38,491 nt of DNA from NCBI GenBank assembly GCA_947168905.1, contig CAMVNR010000014.1:1-38491 (forward strand). The letters are read 5' to 3'. The stretch's first letter is position 1; each line of letters starts with the position of its first letter. Below are positions 23,814 to 32,063 of this stretch, one piece after another. Source of the DNA: an uncultured Lachnospiraceae bacterium. Its GTDB lineage: Bacteria > Bacillota > Clostridia > Lachnospirales > Lachnospiraceae. Made by a program: the position numbers and the translations under genes. The notes beneath the pieces were generated by a model. The model was not told where the DNA came from, searched no databases, and saw nothing but the letters and a program-made list of their open reading frames with translations.

Positions 23814-25265
23814 TTAACCCATCCTGCTTCGCATCCACTTTTCAATCAGCGGATAGAGCGTTTTACCGGTTTCGGTGAGGATGTCGTCCTGCATGCCGCT
23901 TTCCAGATCAAACTGCATGTGGACATTCCCTTCCTTTTCCGGCCAGAGAGGAAGACCTTCGCCGTTCGGATTCCCGGTTTTAATAAAATGAACCCAGTAA
24001 CTGTGCATCAGTCCGGAAAGCTTTTCGTCCCCCGGTTCGTAGGGAAGAGCGCTTCCGGACTTTTTCATGTCTTCAAGCGTCCCGAAGGTATAGGGCATTT
24101 CCGCACCGTGGAAAGCGCCGGCAGGACCGAGACGGCGGGCAAAGACATACTGCCAGGTCGGAAGATGGTAGTCCTGTGTCCGGATCTTTGCCCAGGCAAG
24201 GTGGCGCCCGTACCAGTAGTCCGCGGCAAGCGCGTTTGCCTGCGCGTTTATATCGCCCACGGATGCGTAGAAATCCAGGGGAAGTCCGAATCTTCCGGTA
24301 ATTGCCGGGATATATTCCGATGCTTTCCAGCGGCTGCCCTCATCCAGATTGGTGCCGATGATTACTGGTACCTGCATGCAGCGGTTCTGCAGCGTCGTCT
24401 CGCCCTGCGGTCCGGGAAGGAAGGCGGGATCGATCACACAGGCACAGAGCGCACCGACGCGCTTCATCATTGGATCGCCGTCCGCATACAGCTCTTCGAC
24501 GGGAATCTCCCGGAATTCGTCGAGCGTCCGGCAGCCGAAGCTTCTTAAAAGCTCCATTCCCTGGAATTCGGCTTTTTCCAGGGGAACATCGCGTTCCGGC
24601 TGGAAAATGTCCCCGCTGTGGCAGATGACCCGGTGGAACAGCCCCCGCGCGAGCGGGGCGTTCATCAGTGTGCAGCAGGAACCGGAGCCGGCGCTCTGCC
24701 CGCTGATGGTGACACGGGAGGGATCTCCGCCGAAGGAAGCGATATTCTCCCGGATCCACTGAAGGGCTGCGATCTGGTCGCGGTGGCCGAAATTCCCGGT
24801 AAGTCCGTCGGGATTCTCATGCTTCATCGCCGGATGGCAAAGGAAACCGAGAACGCCGACCCGGTAGGAAACATTGACGGAAACGACCCCGTCCTGTGCA
24901 TAGCGGCTTCCGTCAAGCTCCGGACTGTCGGCCGCTCCGCCCTGCAGCGCTCCGCCGAAAAACCAGACGTGGACAGCGCAGGGCTTCCCGGGATTTTCCG
25001 GCGCCCAGATGTTCAGGTGAAGGCAGTCCTCGCTCATCGGATGATCTTTCATCGGATGCCCCGGAGGAAGAACCTGCACCGGCATCGGAGCCGGTGTTGT
25101 ACAGTCCAGGACCTCGGTGCGGGGCTCCGGCTTTTCGGGGCCTTTCAGGCGGAGCGGCCCCACGGGGGGCTTTGCGTAAGGCACGCCGAGAAAAGACAGA
25201 ACCTTATTTTCACAAAGGCCCCGGACGGGGCCTTCATTTGTGTTTATGATTATTGTTTCGGACAT
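23814..25265 (-). CDS. Type-B carboxylesterase
   Basis: A 483-residue alpha/beta hydrolase like the para-nitrobenzyl esterases. Seen: the N-terminal VRGLCENKVLSFLGVPYAKPPVGPLRLKGPE, MSEDCLHLNIWAP, the nucleophile elbow SGQSAGSGS with Ser191, GTNLDEGS near the acid residue, and AFHGAEMPYTFG with the catalytic His. The oxyanion-hole motif, normally HGGG, reads WFFGGAL here. No signal peptide, so probably cytoplasmic. The ATG shares its A with the stop of the upstream isomerase (TGATG), and GAAGGAG lies about 11 bases ahead, so the pair is coupled. The substrate is unknown; removal of acyl groups from a carbohydrate fits the neighbourhood but is inference. Confidence 0.93.
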   Translation of the reverse strand: MSETIIINTNEGPVRGLCENKVLSFLGVPYAKPPVGPLRLKGPEKPEPRTEVLDCTTPAPMPVQVLPPGHPMKDHPMSEDCLHLNIWAPENPGKPCAVHVWFFGGALQGGAADSPELDGSRYAQDGVVSVNVSYRVGVLGFLCHPAMKHENPDGLTGNFGHRDQIAALQWIRENIASFGGDPSRVTISGQSAGSGSCCTLMNAPLARGLFHRVICHSGDIFQPERDVPLEKAEFQGMELLRSFGCRTLDEFREIPVEELYADGDPMMKRVGALCACVIDPAFLPGPQGETTLQNRCMQVPVIIGTNLDEGSRWKASEYIPAITGRFGLPLDFYASVGDINAQANALAADYWYGRHLAWAKIRTQDYHLPTWQYVFARRLGPAGAFHGAEMPYTFGTLEDMKKSGSALPYEPGDEKLSGLMHSYWVHFIKTGNPNGEGLPLWPEKEGNVHMQFDLESGMQDDILTETGKTLYPLIEKWMRSRMG

Positions 25266-26152
25266 CAGTGAATATTCTCCTTCAGCCATGCGCAGTCTTC
25301 GGCGAGACACTTGTCATGCTCGTCATAGAAGCCTTCGCGCTCCACGATCCAGAAGGCTTCGAAGTCCTGCTCGTCAAGCGCGTTTTTGATCTCCTGCCAG
25401 TTGATGTTGGACTCGGGTGCGCCGAGCCTGCTCTGCACGTCAAAACGCTTCCGGCTCTCGGGCGTGTTCATACGCGCCTGAATATCGGCGAGCATTTTCT
25501 TACGCTCTTCAACAGGCAGCGATTTTACATCGCCGAAGGGATTGCCCTGCTTCCTTTCTTCATGGCGCGAAGCAGGCTTCGGCCCGGGACCCTGCACACG
25601 GCTGTTTTCCTTGACGTGAATCGCGATGAAGCGGTTTTTATAGCGGCGGATGAAGGAGGGCGGATAGGTGCCGGCGTTCATCGCCCAGCCGCAGTCGAGC
25701 TGGAAGAAGCATTTGGAGCTGTTTTCGATGACGGTTTCAAGGATCGGCTTGCCCTGATCCACATAGAATTCCTGGCTGTGGTTGTGGTAACCGACTTTGA
25801 TGCCGTAGGGCGCCGCCATTTCGGCCATTTCGTCAAGCTGATGGGCAAGCTCGATGGCTTCCTCCGTGGAATTGAAGGGACTGCCGGCCCAGATGACGGC
25901 TTTTCCTCCGATTTCAGCCATTTTTTTCACAATGGCCTCCGAAGGCTCTGCATGAACGGAACTGACGGTAAGACCGGCTTCTGCAAGCCATTTTTTAAGA
26001 TCCTCCGGGTCGTTCTCAAGGTCGGCGGGGAGAAGCTCTACAAAATCATAGTCTAGTGCTTTGATCTTCTGAAATTTTTCCTGTAAGGTCGGTCCGAGTC
26101 CGAGATAGCTCTCAATACCGCCGAATGAATAGGTTCCGATACCGATTTGCAT
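25265..26152 (-). CDS. Sugar phosphate isomerase/epimerase (AP-endonuclease-2 fold TIM barrel)
   Basis: A 295-residue TIM-barrel protein of the xylose-isomerase-like superfamily, which includes inosose dehydratase IolE and keto-sugar epimerases. Metal and substrate motifs visible are DFVELLPADL, GYHNHSQEF (His-Asn-His), FFQLDCGWAMNAG, IAIHVKEN and FWIVEREGF with the C-terminal Glu. An insert of about 45 charged residues (VQGPGPKPASRHEERKQ onward) separates the later strands. ATG 26152 has AAGGAGG 10-15 bases upstream. It heads a two-gene operon with the esterase. The substrate is not determinable. Confidence 0.9.
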   Translation of the reverse strand: MQIGIGTYSFGGIESYLGLGPTLQEKFQKIKALDYDFVELLPADLENDPEDLKKWLAEAGLTVSSVHAEPSEAIVKKMAEIGGKAVIWAGSPFNSTEEAIELAHQLDEMAEMAAPYGIKVGYHNHSQEFYVDQGKPILETVIENSSKCFFQLDCGWAMNAGTYPPSFIRRYKNRFIAIHVKENSRVQGPGPKPASRHEERKQGNPFGDVKSLPVEERKKMLADIQARMNTPESRKRFDVQSRLGAPESNINWQEIKNALDEQDFEAFWIVEREGFYDEHDKCLAEDCAWLKENIH

Positions 26153-26240
26153 GAATGTTTTATCCTCCTTGGAATATGATGTCAGGGTCAACGGGTGAAC
26201 TTAGGAGCGCCTTCCTTTGCCGGGTGCTCCGTTTTTTTCT

Positions 26241-26268
26241 ATTGTATCAGAAAATCCTGAATCCGCAA
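26241..26268 (-). promoter_or_regulatory. Predicted promoter of the isomerase-esterase operon
   Basis: On the - strand TTGCGG (26263-26268), 16 bases, TACAAT (26241-26246). It is back to back with the rhomboid promoter 55 bases away. Confidence 0.55.
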
Positions 26269-26323
26269 GTACGATGAAGAGAAGAAGCAGCGTTTTTTCG
26301 AAAAAGACTGTTTTACCGGGCTC

Positions 26324-26352
26324 TTGTGAAAAAGGGCAAGCTGTGGTAGAAT
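26324..26352 (+). promoter_or_regulatory. Predicted promoter of the rhomboid protease gene
   Basis: TTGTGA at 26324-26329, 17 bases, TAGAAT at 26347-26352, about 30 bases before the start codon. Confidence 0.6.
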
Positions 26353-26382
26353 AGCGGCAGTAATTCCGAAAAGGAGAATCTG

Positions 26383-26979
26383 ATGAAAAAACGTACTTCC
26401 GTGCCGAACAGCAAAAGATTTAAAATCGTACTGAATTCTCCGGTCATTCTGACATTTACGCTGATCTCGGTCGTTTCGCTGATCCTCGGTTTGATCACGA
26501 AGGGAGCATCGACAAGGCTCGTATTCAGCGTCTACCGTTCGTCGCTGCGCTCACCGCTGACCTACCTTAGGTTTTTTACGCATGTCTTCGGGCACGCGAA
26601 CCTGTCGCATCTGGCGGGCAATCTGATGATGATTCTGGTGATCGGACCGATGCTTGAGGAACGCTATGGAGCCGGGCCGCTCATTGTAATGATCCTTTTG
26701 ACAGCCCTCGTGACAGGCGTGATCCATTTTATATTCTTCCAGTCCACGGCTCTTCTCGGGGCGTCCGGCGTCGTCTTTGCGATGATCCTTCTGGCTTCGA
26801 TGACCGGCATCCGTGACCGGGAGATTCCGATCACCTTTATTCTGGTGACGGTGCTGTATTTAGGACAGCAGATCTACGAAGGCTTCTTCGCATCGGACAA
26901 TGTGTCCCAGCTCACGCACATCATCGGCGGTATCGTCGGAGCTGTTTTCGGCTATCTTGTGAACAAAAGAAGGAAATAA
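26383..26979 (+). CDS. Rhomboid-family intramembrane serine protease
   Basis: The 198-residue protein has a basic cytoplasmic N-terminus and about six hydrophobic segments, the minimal rhomboid core. HANLSHLAGN (His71, His76, Asn80) is the family's structural motif; LLGASGVVFA gives the catalytic Ser128 in Gly-x-Ser-Gly; and LTHIIGGIVGAVFG gives catalytic His179. All catalytic residues are intact. Rhomboids cut membrane-bound substrates within the bilayer; the substrate here is unknown. RBS AAAAGGAGAATCTG precedes the ATG. The following NimA-like gene starts 38 bases later on the same strand and may be cotranscribed. Confidence 0.93.
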   Translation: MKKRTSVPNSKRFKIVLNSPVILTFTLISVVSLILGLITKGASTRLVFSVYRSSLRSPLTYLRFFTHVFGHANLSHLAGNLMMILVIGPMLEERYGAGPLIVMILLTALVTGVIHFIFFQSTALLGASGVVFAMILLASMTGIRDREIPITFILVTVLYLGQQIYEGFFASDNVSQLTHIIGGIVGAVFGYLVNKRRK

Positions 26980-27017
26980 AAGAGACATCTGAAAAGAAAC
27001 GACAGGAGGAGAACTTT

Positions 27018-27518
27018 ATGTTCAGAGAGATGAGAAGGAAGGCACAGCAGATTCCGGACGCAGAAGCGGAAGAGATCTTAAAACGCGGAAAAACGGGAAT
27101 TTTAGGCGTTCTCGGGGACGAAGGCTATCCATATACCGTCCCGCTGAATTACGCCTATGAGGATGGAAAAATCAGCTTTCACTGCGCCCTGACAGGCCAC
27201 AAAATCGACGCCATCCGTCAGTATGACAAGGTGAGCTTTACAGTCATCGATGCGGACGATGTGATCGCGCGGGACCGCACGACCGCATACCGCTCCGTCA
27301 TCGCATTTGGGCGGGCGCGGGAAATTACCGACAGGGAGGAGAAAATCCGCTCCCTAAGACTTGTCGGATACAAATACTCCGGCGATTATCCTGATCTTGT
27401 CGAAGAGGAAATCGCCGAAGCATGTGACCATACCTGCTGTGTGGAAATCACGGTAGAGCATCTGACCGGAAAGGAAGGAAACGCTCTTCTGAAGCAGCGC
27501 CAGCATAGGCAAAGCTAA
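27018..27518 (+). CDS. NimA-like pyridoxamine 5'-phosphate oxidase family protein
   Basis: The 166-residue protein has the split-barrel flavin-binding fold of the NimA/PNPOx-like group. Seen: MRRKAQQIPDAEAEEILKRGKTGILGVLGDEGYPYTVPLNY, then ISFHCALTGHKIDAIRQYDKVSFTVI, which resembles the FMN-phosphate binding strand and helix. Such proteins reduce or bind small molecules using FMN or heme; some reduce 5-nitroimidazoles, but most members have no known substrate and drug resistance should not be assumed. RBS AGGAGGAGAACTTT precedes the ATG. The gene ends 12 bases before the convergent isomerase, without an obvious terminator. Confidence 0.88.
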   Translation: MFREMRRKAQQIPDAEAEEILKRGKTGILGVLGDEGYPYTVPLNYAYEDGKISFHCALTGHKIDAIRQYDKVSFTVIDADDVIARDRTTAYRSVIAFGRAREITDREEKIRSLRLVGYKYSGDYPDLVEEEIAEACDHTCCVEITVEHLTGKEGNALLKQRQHRQS

Positions 27519-27530
27519 AGAAGCAGGCTG

Positions 27531-28385
27531 TCAGACCCTCTGAAGGATTGCCTGCAGGGCTTTATACGCAAGGTCGAACTTCTCCGCGGAGGATGGCTCC
27601 TTGTCCTCTAATCTGCGGCTGTCGTCGCGGCTTAAGCGGGAAAGACCGGAAAAGGATCCGAGGTGCGGCTCGATGCTTAAGAAGCCTTCGTAGCCGGAAG
27701 CCTTTAAGGATTTCAGAATTTCAGGAACAAAACCGATGCCCTCGCCTGCCGGGACAACTTCTCCCGAGGAGAGGGCGTCTTTGATATGCATATACTCGAT
27801 ATAGGGCCGCATCAGGCCGTAGGCTTCGGGGTAGGTCGTCTGATGGCACTGAATGAAGTTTGCAGGGTCAAAAACGGCCTTTAAATGCGGCGAAGAGACT
27901 TCGTCGAGAATTTCCCTGCACCGGATCGCCGTGTCGCCGTAAATGCCCTTTTCGTTCTCGTGGAGAAGAATGACGTTCTCGAAGGACGCGAGGTTGGTCA
28001 TGACCTTCATGCGGCGGAGCACTTCATCGCGGAAAAGGGTATACTCGCCGTCGGGAATGTAGAAGCTGAAAACCCGGATATAGGAGCAGCCGATGATTTT
28101 CGCCGTACGGATCGTGCGGGACAAGAGCTCCATATGCTTCTCAAAGTCGTCCAAGATACCAATTTTTCCGATCGGAGAACCGATGGAACTGGCTGAAATT
28201 CCGTAGAAATCCATGCGGGATTTCAGGTTCAGGGCTTCTTCGTCTGTAAGGTCGGAAATGTTCTTTCCGTTAATGGTGCGCGGTTCAAAAAAACGAATGC
28301 CGAGTTCCTTAAGATGTGAAAGCTGCACCTCGATATCGGCATCGATTTCATCGGAAAAGCCGCTCAGGATAAACTGATCCGTCAT
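27531..28385 (-). CDS. Sugar phosphate isomerase/epimerase (second TIM-barrel)
   Basis: A 284-residue xylose-isomerase-like TIM barrel, distinct from the one at 25265. It begins SGFSDEIDADIEVQLSHLKELGIRFFEPR, then shows VILLHENEKGIYGD, AVFDPANFIQCHQTTYPEAYGLMRPYIEYMHIKDA and FLSIEPHLG. The Glu, Asp, His and C-terminal Glu are arranged as the metal ligands of this superfamily. GGAGG lies just before the ATG. It is transcribed alone from a strong predicted promoter. The substrate is unknown, though members close to this pattern act on keto sugars or inositols. Confidence 0.9.
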   Translation of the reverse strand: MTDQFILSGFSDEIDADIEVQLSHLKELGIRFFEPRTINGKNISDLTDEEALNLKSRMDFYGISASSIGSPIGKIGILDDFEKHMELLSRTIRTAKIIGCSYIRVFSFYIPDGEYTLFRDEVLRRMKVMTNLASFENVILLHENEKGIYGDTAIRCREILDEVSSPHLKAVFDPANFIQCHQTTYPEAYGLMRPYIEYMHIKDALSSGEVVPAGEGIGFVPEILKSLKASGYEGFLSIEPHLGSFSGLSRLSRDDSRRLEDKEPSSAEKFDLAYKALQAILQRV

Positions 28386-28425
28386 AAAAAGCCTCCGTCT
28401 CCAAGAGTAATAATTTGAGGCTTCA

Positions 28426-28461
28426 ATTATAGCATGAAAGCGGTTCTGTCACAAGAGAACC
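28426..28461 (-). promoter_or_regulatory. Predicted promoter of the second isomerase gene with overlapping dyad
   Basis: On the - strand TTGTGA (28449-28454), 17 bases, TATAAT (28426-28431). A dyad GGTTCT-N8-AGAACC spans 28442-28461 and covers the -35 box, so it is a candidate operator. A partial match to the catabolite (cre) consensus, TGAAAGCG from 28435, lies in the spacer but its second half does not match. The rest of 28386-28588 shows nothing else I can name. Confidence 0.6.
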
Positions 28462-28588
28462 ACTTGAATTTCGGACATTTTCTCCTACTGTTCCAAAGGA
28501 TGCAAAAACCGAAAGCCCGGGACAGACAATTTGACGAAGGAAAGACTTTAAAAAAGCGCTCCCTCCGCAGGCCTTTTCGAAAACGATC

Positions 28589-28617
28589 TTGACAGGCGTA
28601 CAAATTAGCAGTAAATT
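28589..28617 (+). promoter_or_regulatory. Predicted promoter of the zinc-ribbon/coiled-coil gene
   Basis: TTGACA (consensus) at 28589-28594, 17 bases, TAAATT at 28612-28617, about 35 bases before the start codon. Confidence 0.65.
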
Positions 28618-28651
28618 CTATATATAAAAATCTGATAAGGAGGATCAGCTA

Positions 28652-29626
28652 ATGGCGAATTGTGTAAGATGCGGTGCACCGCTTGAAAACGGCGCAATGT
28701 TCTGCACGAACTGCGGCGCTCGTGTCGAGGCGCCTGTCATGCAGGCTCCCGCTGCGGAAAAAGCAGCTCCCGCCGCACCCGTATATGAGAAGAAGGATCT
28801 CGGCGATATTTTCGGCAGATTTGCATCCGTACAGGAAGAACTGAGCGCTGCGTTCGCGGCCCAGGAAGAAGAACTGGCGGAAGCGAAAGCAAAGGCCGAT
28901 GCGAATGCGGAAGAGCTGGAGCAGGCAAAAGCCGATGCCGCTGCAAAAGCGGAAGAGCTTGACGCTGTAAAGAAAGAACTTTCGGATGTGAAGGAAGCGC
29001 TTCAGCGGAACCAGAATTATATCGCTTCCCTGAAGGAAGATCTTGGAAAAGCCGAGCAGGAGAAGAACGCCGCGATCGCGGACTGTGAAGCCAAACTTCG
29101 CGCGGCTGCCTCCGAGAAGGCAGAGCTTGAGATGAATCTCTCCCAGGCGTCGGCGAACATGAGCGCGCTTCAGACGCAGCTTGACGCCAAGAATCTTGAA
29201 AATACGGCCATGATGGAATCGATTCCTGTCCAGGAAGGACCGGATATGCCGGCTCCGGGACCGGAAATCGCAGTTCCCGCGCCGGAAGCACCGGTTTACG
29301 AAGCACCGGAAGCTCCGGCTTACGAAGCCCCGGTCTACGAGGCACCGGCCTATGAAGCTCAGCCGGAAGAACCTGCGCCCGTAAATCCCGAGCCGATCAT
29401 TATGGAGGCTCCGGTTGTCGAGAATCCGCAGGTGGAGATCCCGGTTCCGGAGACCGTTCCGGAAGAAGGACCGTATACCTTCAGCCTCGGCGGGACCCCC
29501 GAGCCCGCGCCTGCGCCGGCTCCCGAGATTGTCCTTGAGCGTCCGATGTTCTGTGAGAACTGCGGTGCGCGTCTCACGCCGGAAATGGTCTTCTGCACAA
29601 ACTGCGGAACAAGAATCCGCCCATAA
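28652..29626 (+). CDS. Soluble protein with zinc ribbons at both ends and a coiled coil
   Basis: The function is unknown. The 324-residue protein has an N-terminal zinc ribbon CVRCG, eight residues, FCTNCG; a long Ala/Glu/Lys-rich segment (about residues 55-185) with heptad-like repeats predicting a coiled coil; a Pro/Glu/Ala linker with PVYEAPEAPAYEAPVYEA-type repeats (about 205-240); and a C-terminal zinc ribbon FCENCG, eight residues, FCTNCG. There is no signal peptide or membrane helix. The pattern suggests a cytoplasmic dimer or scaffold, but that is inference. The RBS AAGGAGGATCAGCTA is strong. It has its own promoter and terminator, so it is a single-gene unit. Confidence 0.88.
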   Translation: MANCVRCGAPLENGAMFCTNCGARVEAPVMQAPAAEKAAPAAPVYEKKDLGDIFGRFASVQEELSAAFAAQEEELAEAKAKADANAEELEQAKADAAAKAEELDAVKKELSDVKEALQRNQNYIASLKEDLGKAEQEKNAAIADCEAKLRAAASEKAELEMNLSQASANMSALQTQLDAKNLENTAMMESIPVQEGPDMPAPGPEIAVPAPEAPVYEAPEAPAYEAPVYEAPAYEAQPEEPAPVNPEPIIMEAPVVENPQVEIPVPETVPEEGPYTFSLGGTPEPAPAPAPEIVLERPMFCENCGARLTPEMVFCTNCGTRIRP

Positions 29627-29643
29627 GGCACAGAAATAAGCAA

Positions 29644-29690
29644 GAAGCAAAAACTGCCGGGGATTTTATCATCCCCGGCAGGCTTCTTTT
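29644..29690. terminator. Bidirectional rho-independent terminator
   Basis: CTGCCGGGGAT at 29654-29664 pairs with ATCCCCGGCAG at 29671-29681 around a six-base loop, extended by GAAGC/GCTTC outside an A-rich bulge. CTTCTTTT follows on the + strand. It lies between the convergent zinc-ribbon gene and the isomerase gene. Confidence 0.85.
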
Positions 29691-29693
29691 CTG

Positions 29694-31085
29694 TCAGACT
29701 GCAGGATCCGGAGTAAGACCCGGAATGTACTTGCAGGCTTCCATCAGCACTTCCTTGAAGCGTCCCGGCGTGCCGCCGCAGTGGTGGATGTAGGGACCGT
29801 ACATCAGCTGCTTTTCCCAGGCGACCCAGTCCGCTACTTCGATCCAGACGTAGTTGCCGTCGGTCGCGGGTCCTTCAACGCCTTTTCCTTCGCCGACAAA
29901 GAGCGAATAGTTGCCCTTCATCTGATCAAAGCGGACCAGCGTATAGTCCGTATGCGCGAGCTCGTAGCGGCCGGCGCAGCCGTTGATGGCGGGCTTCACG
30001 CCTTCCCGGATCAGGCTCTTCGGGAAAGGGCCGCAGTGCCAGAAGAGCTCCGCGTTGTCGTTTTCGGGATGACGGATCGTAATGTCCGCCAGGAAAACGT
30101 CATGTTCCTTTCTCGCGGCGCCAAGAAGCAGGTTCGTAGTCACTGCGCCGAGCACATCGGTCTCGCAGGCGATCGGGAGGCCTTTTCCGGTCAGATATCC
30201 CCAGACAAAGCAGGTCCGGACGCCGAAGTTTGCGCCCATCATGGACCAGCATTCGCCCGCGACTGCCGTGCAGCCGTATTTGTCCGCGAGGCACTCGATT
30301 CCGAGCGCCATTCCGGCCATCTTTTCCAGCTGGTCATCACTTGTCGCGGTGATGTCGTAATCATTTTTCCACTCTGCGACAAGCGCCTGTACTTTGTCCG
30401 TCTCATCCCGGAGAATCTTTTTAATGACGCCGATGATCTCGGTTCCTTCGACCGGAATCACTTCGATTCCGAATTTCTCCAGAAGCTCGGATTCATTGTA
30501 CTTGACGCTGAGGAACTGTCTCGGACGGACGGAAATCTGCATAATGCGGCAGTCGCGGAAAGCCTTGACTGCGGAAGCGGTGCGTATGAAATCCTGAATG
30601 CCCTTTTCAAGAACCGGCGAATCCAGCCAGCAGTTCTCAATATAGGTGAAGGGCACATCGTAGCGAAGAAGCGCCTTCGTGGTGGCAAAGAGGCCGCACT
30701 GGATGTCGGTCTGGCGCGAGGGGCAGACATTCGGATCCGGCGGGCACTCATCTCTCGGACCCCAGACAAGAACCGGGACGCCGAGCTTTTTCGCGAGCAT
30801 TGCCACAGGCTCTTCCTGACCGAAATTGCAGTGCGGGAAGAAAACCGCATCCACACCGGCTTCCTTGAATTTCTTCTCGGCTTTCGGAACATCCGCATAG
30901 TCGAAAAGAAGTCCTTCCTCGTTGATATCGTCGATATCGACGACTGTCAGGTTGGGTATTTTGACGAAAATTTCCTCGAGCCGCCGGCATATTTTGACTT
31001 TGACGGCGCGTGCTTCCCTCGGATCAGGGAAGGAGTCACGTCTTGTGGGCGCTACGCCGATGGTGAGTTTACTGAAATCGTACAT
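29694..31085 (-). CDS. L-fucose/L-arabinose isomerase-like sugar isomerase
   Basis: The 463-residue protein resembles the FucI/AraA fold group of metal-dependent aldose-ketose isomerases. Seen: N-terminal Rossmann-like start LTIGVAPTRRDSFPDPREA; VFFPHCNFGQEE; VLVWGPRDE; the C-terminal GECWSMMGANFGV and ACETDVLGAVTTNLLLG, where Glu and Asp match metal ligands; and GPYIHHCGGTPGRF with a candidate catalytic His. It is shorter than E. coli FucI (about 590). ATG 31085 has GAGGG seven bases upstream. It ends a four-gene operon with aldolase, lactonase and MATE exporter. The substrate is unknown; related proteins act on fucose, arabinose and sulfoquinovose, and I cannot choose. Confidence 0.82.
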   Translation of the reverse strand: MYDFSKLTIGVAPTRRDSFPDPREARAVKVKICRRLEEIFVKIPNLTVVDIDDINEEGLLFDYADVPKAEKKFKEAGVDAVFFPHCNFGQEEPVAMLAKKLGVPVLVWGPRDECPPDPNVCPSRQTDIQCGLFATTKALLRYDVPFTYIENCWLDSPVLEKGIQDFIRTASAVKAFRDCRIMQISVRPRQFLSVKYNESELLEKFGIEVIPVEGTEIIGVIKKILRDETDKVQALVAEWKNDYDITATSDDQLEKMAGMALGIECLADKYGCTAVAGECWSMMGANFGVRTCFVWGYLTGKGLPIACETDVLGAVTTNLLLGAARKEHDVFLADITIRHPENDNAELFWHCGPFPKSLIREGVKPAINGCAGRYELAHTDYTLVRFDQMKGNYSLFVGEGKGVEGPATDGNYVWIEVADWVAWEKQLMYGPYIHHCGGTPGRFKEVLMEACKYIPGLTPDPAV

Positions 31086-31169
31086 TTTTATCCCTCTCTT
31101 GATCATTTAAATGCACGGGAAGACAATAAAAAGCTCCTCCCTGTTTCGTCAGTATCCGTGTCCTGACCC

Positions 31170-32030
31170 TTACAGGCTGACAGGACGTGTTCCGAAGATC
31201 TGCATATGCATCTTGATGAAATCCCGCGCGGCATTCTGGCCGGCCTTGACGACGTTGTTGAACATCGGGCGTTCCTGGCCTGCGACGGCGTCAGCGATCG
31301 CCTTGCCGCCTGCGATCTGTACATAGGTCGCAAAGTTGATCTTCACGATACCGTTTGCGATCGATTTCTTGAACTGCTCTTCAGTAAGCCCCGAGCCGCC
31401 GTGCATGACAAGCGGAATATCGATGGCTTCGCGAAGCTCAGCGATGCGGTCGTAGTTCAGCTTCGGCTCTGTAGCATAGAAGCCGTGAACGGTTCCGATG
31501 GATACCGCGCAGAGGTCAACACCGGAGCCTTTGACATAGGCGACGGCATCATCCACATCCGTGTAGATGGTGTCCAGTCCGGAGTTGCCCGCCACATGAC
31601 CAATCTCTCCTTCAACCAGCACATCGCAGGGGTGCGCAGCTTCCACGACTTTGGCGGAGAGGGCGATGTTTTCCTCAAGGCTCTTCGCAGAAGCATCGAT
31701 CATGACAGAGTTCCAGCCGTTTCTGACGCCGCGCATGCATCCGCCGAAGGTCGGCGTATGGTCCAGATGCAGAATGACCGGTACCGGGCTTGCCGCCGCG
31801 CGGTCAATGATTTGCTTGATGAACACTTTGGCGGCGAATTCGCTCATGTTTGGCTTTTCCGGATTGTAGAAATCCCAGGTCTGAACGAGCGCGGGAACGC
31901 CGAGCTCTTCGGCTGCCTGCATGATCGCTTCGAGGGAGTTCAGGTCGAAGGCGTTGAAAGCGCCGATTGCCCAGCGCTCGTCACGGGCCTGTTCAAAAAT
32001 CTGTTTCTCCTGTCTGCCGGTGATTAACAT
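31170..32030 (-). CDS. Class II ketose-bisphosphate aldolase
   Basis: The 286-residue protein is a zinc-dependent class II aldolase of the fructose/tagatose-bisphosphate type. It has the catalytic Asp90 and zinc ligand His91 in LHLDHTPTFGG, Glu142 in VEGEIGHVAG, the zinc ligands His182 in IGTVHGFY and His210 in VMHGGSGL, and INFATYVQIA at the phosphate site. RBS AGGAGG lies eight bases before the ATG. It sits between the lactonase and the fucose-isomerase-like gene, and with the divergent PfkB kinase could cleave the phosphorylated ketose made by that isomerase. It could also be the cell's glycolytic aldolase (fba); context favours a dedicated sugar pathway. Confidence 0.9.
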   Translation of the reverse strand: MLITGRQEKQIFEQARDERWAIGAFNAFDLNSLEAIMQAAEELGVPALVQTWDFYNPEKPNMSEFAAKVFIKQIIDRAAASPVPVILHLDHTPTFGGCMRGVRNGWNSVMIDASAKSLEENIALSAKVVEAAHPCDVLVEGEIGHVAGNSGLDTIYTDVDDAVAYVKGSGVDLCAVSIGTVHGFYATEPKLNYDRIAELREAIDIPLVMHGGSGLTEEQFKKSIANGIVKINFATYVQIAGGKAIADAVAGQERPMFNNVVKAGQNAARDFIKMHMQIFGTRPVSL

Positions 32031-32063
32031 TGTATATACCTCCTATAATGATATTCAAAAATA

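Noticed and set aside
27018-27518. Nitroimidazole-resistance gene (nim)
   Set aside because: The fold is NimA-like, but most members of this family have other or unknown roles and nothing here supports drug resistance.
28435-28448. Catabolite-response (cre) site in the second isomerase promoter
   Set aside because: Only the first half matches the consensus; the last three positions fail.
28649-29650. 333-codon open frame on the - strand opposite the coiled-coil protein
   Set aside because: Its Arg/Phe/Leu-rich sequence mirrors the Ala/Glu/Lys codons of the real gene, which has two zinc ribbons, a strong RBS and its own promoter.
29781-31166. 461-codon open frame on the + strand opposite the fucose-isomerase-like gene
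   Set aside because: Antisense shadow; the - strand gene has matching motifs, ribosome site and terminator.
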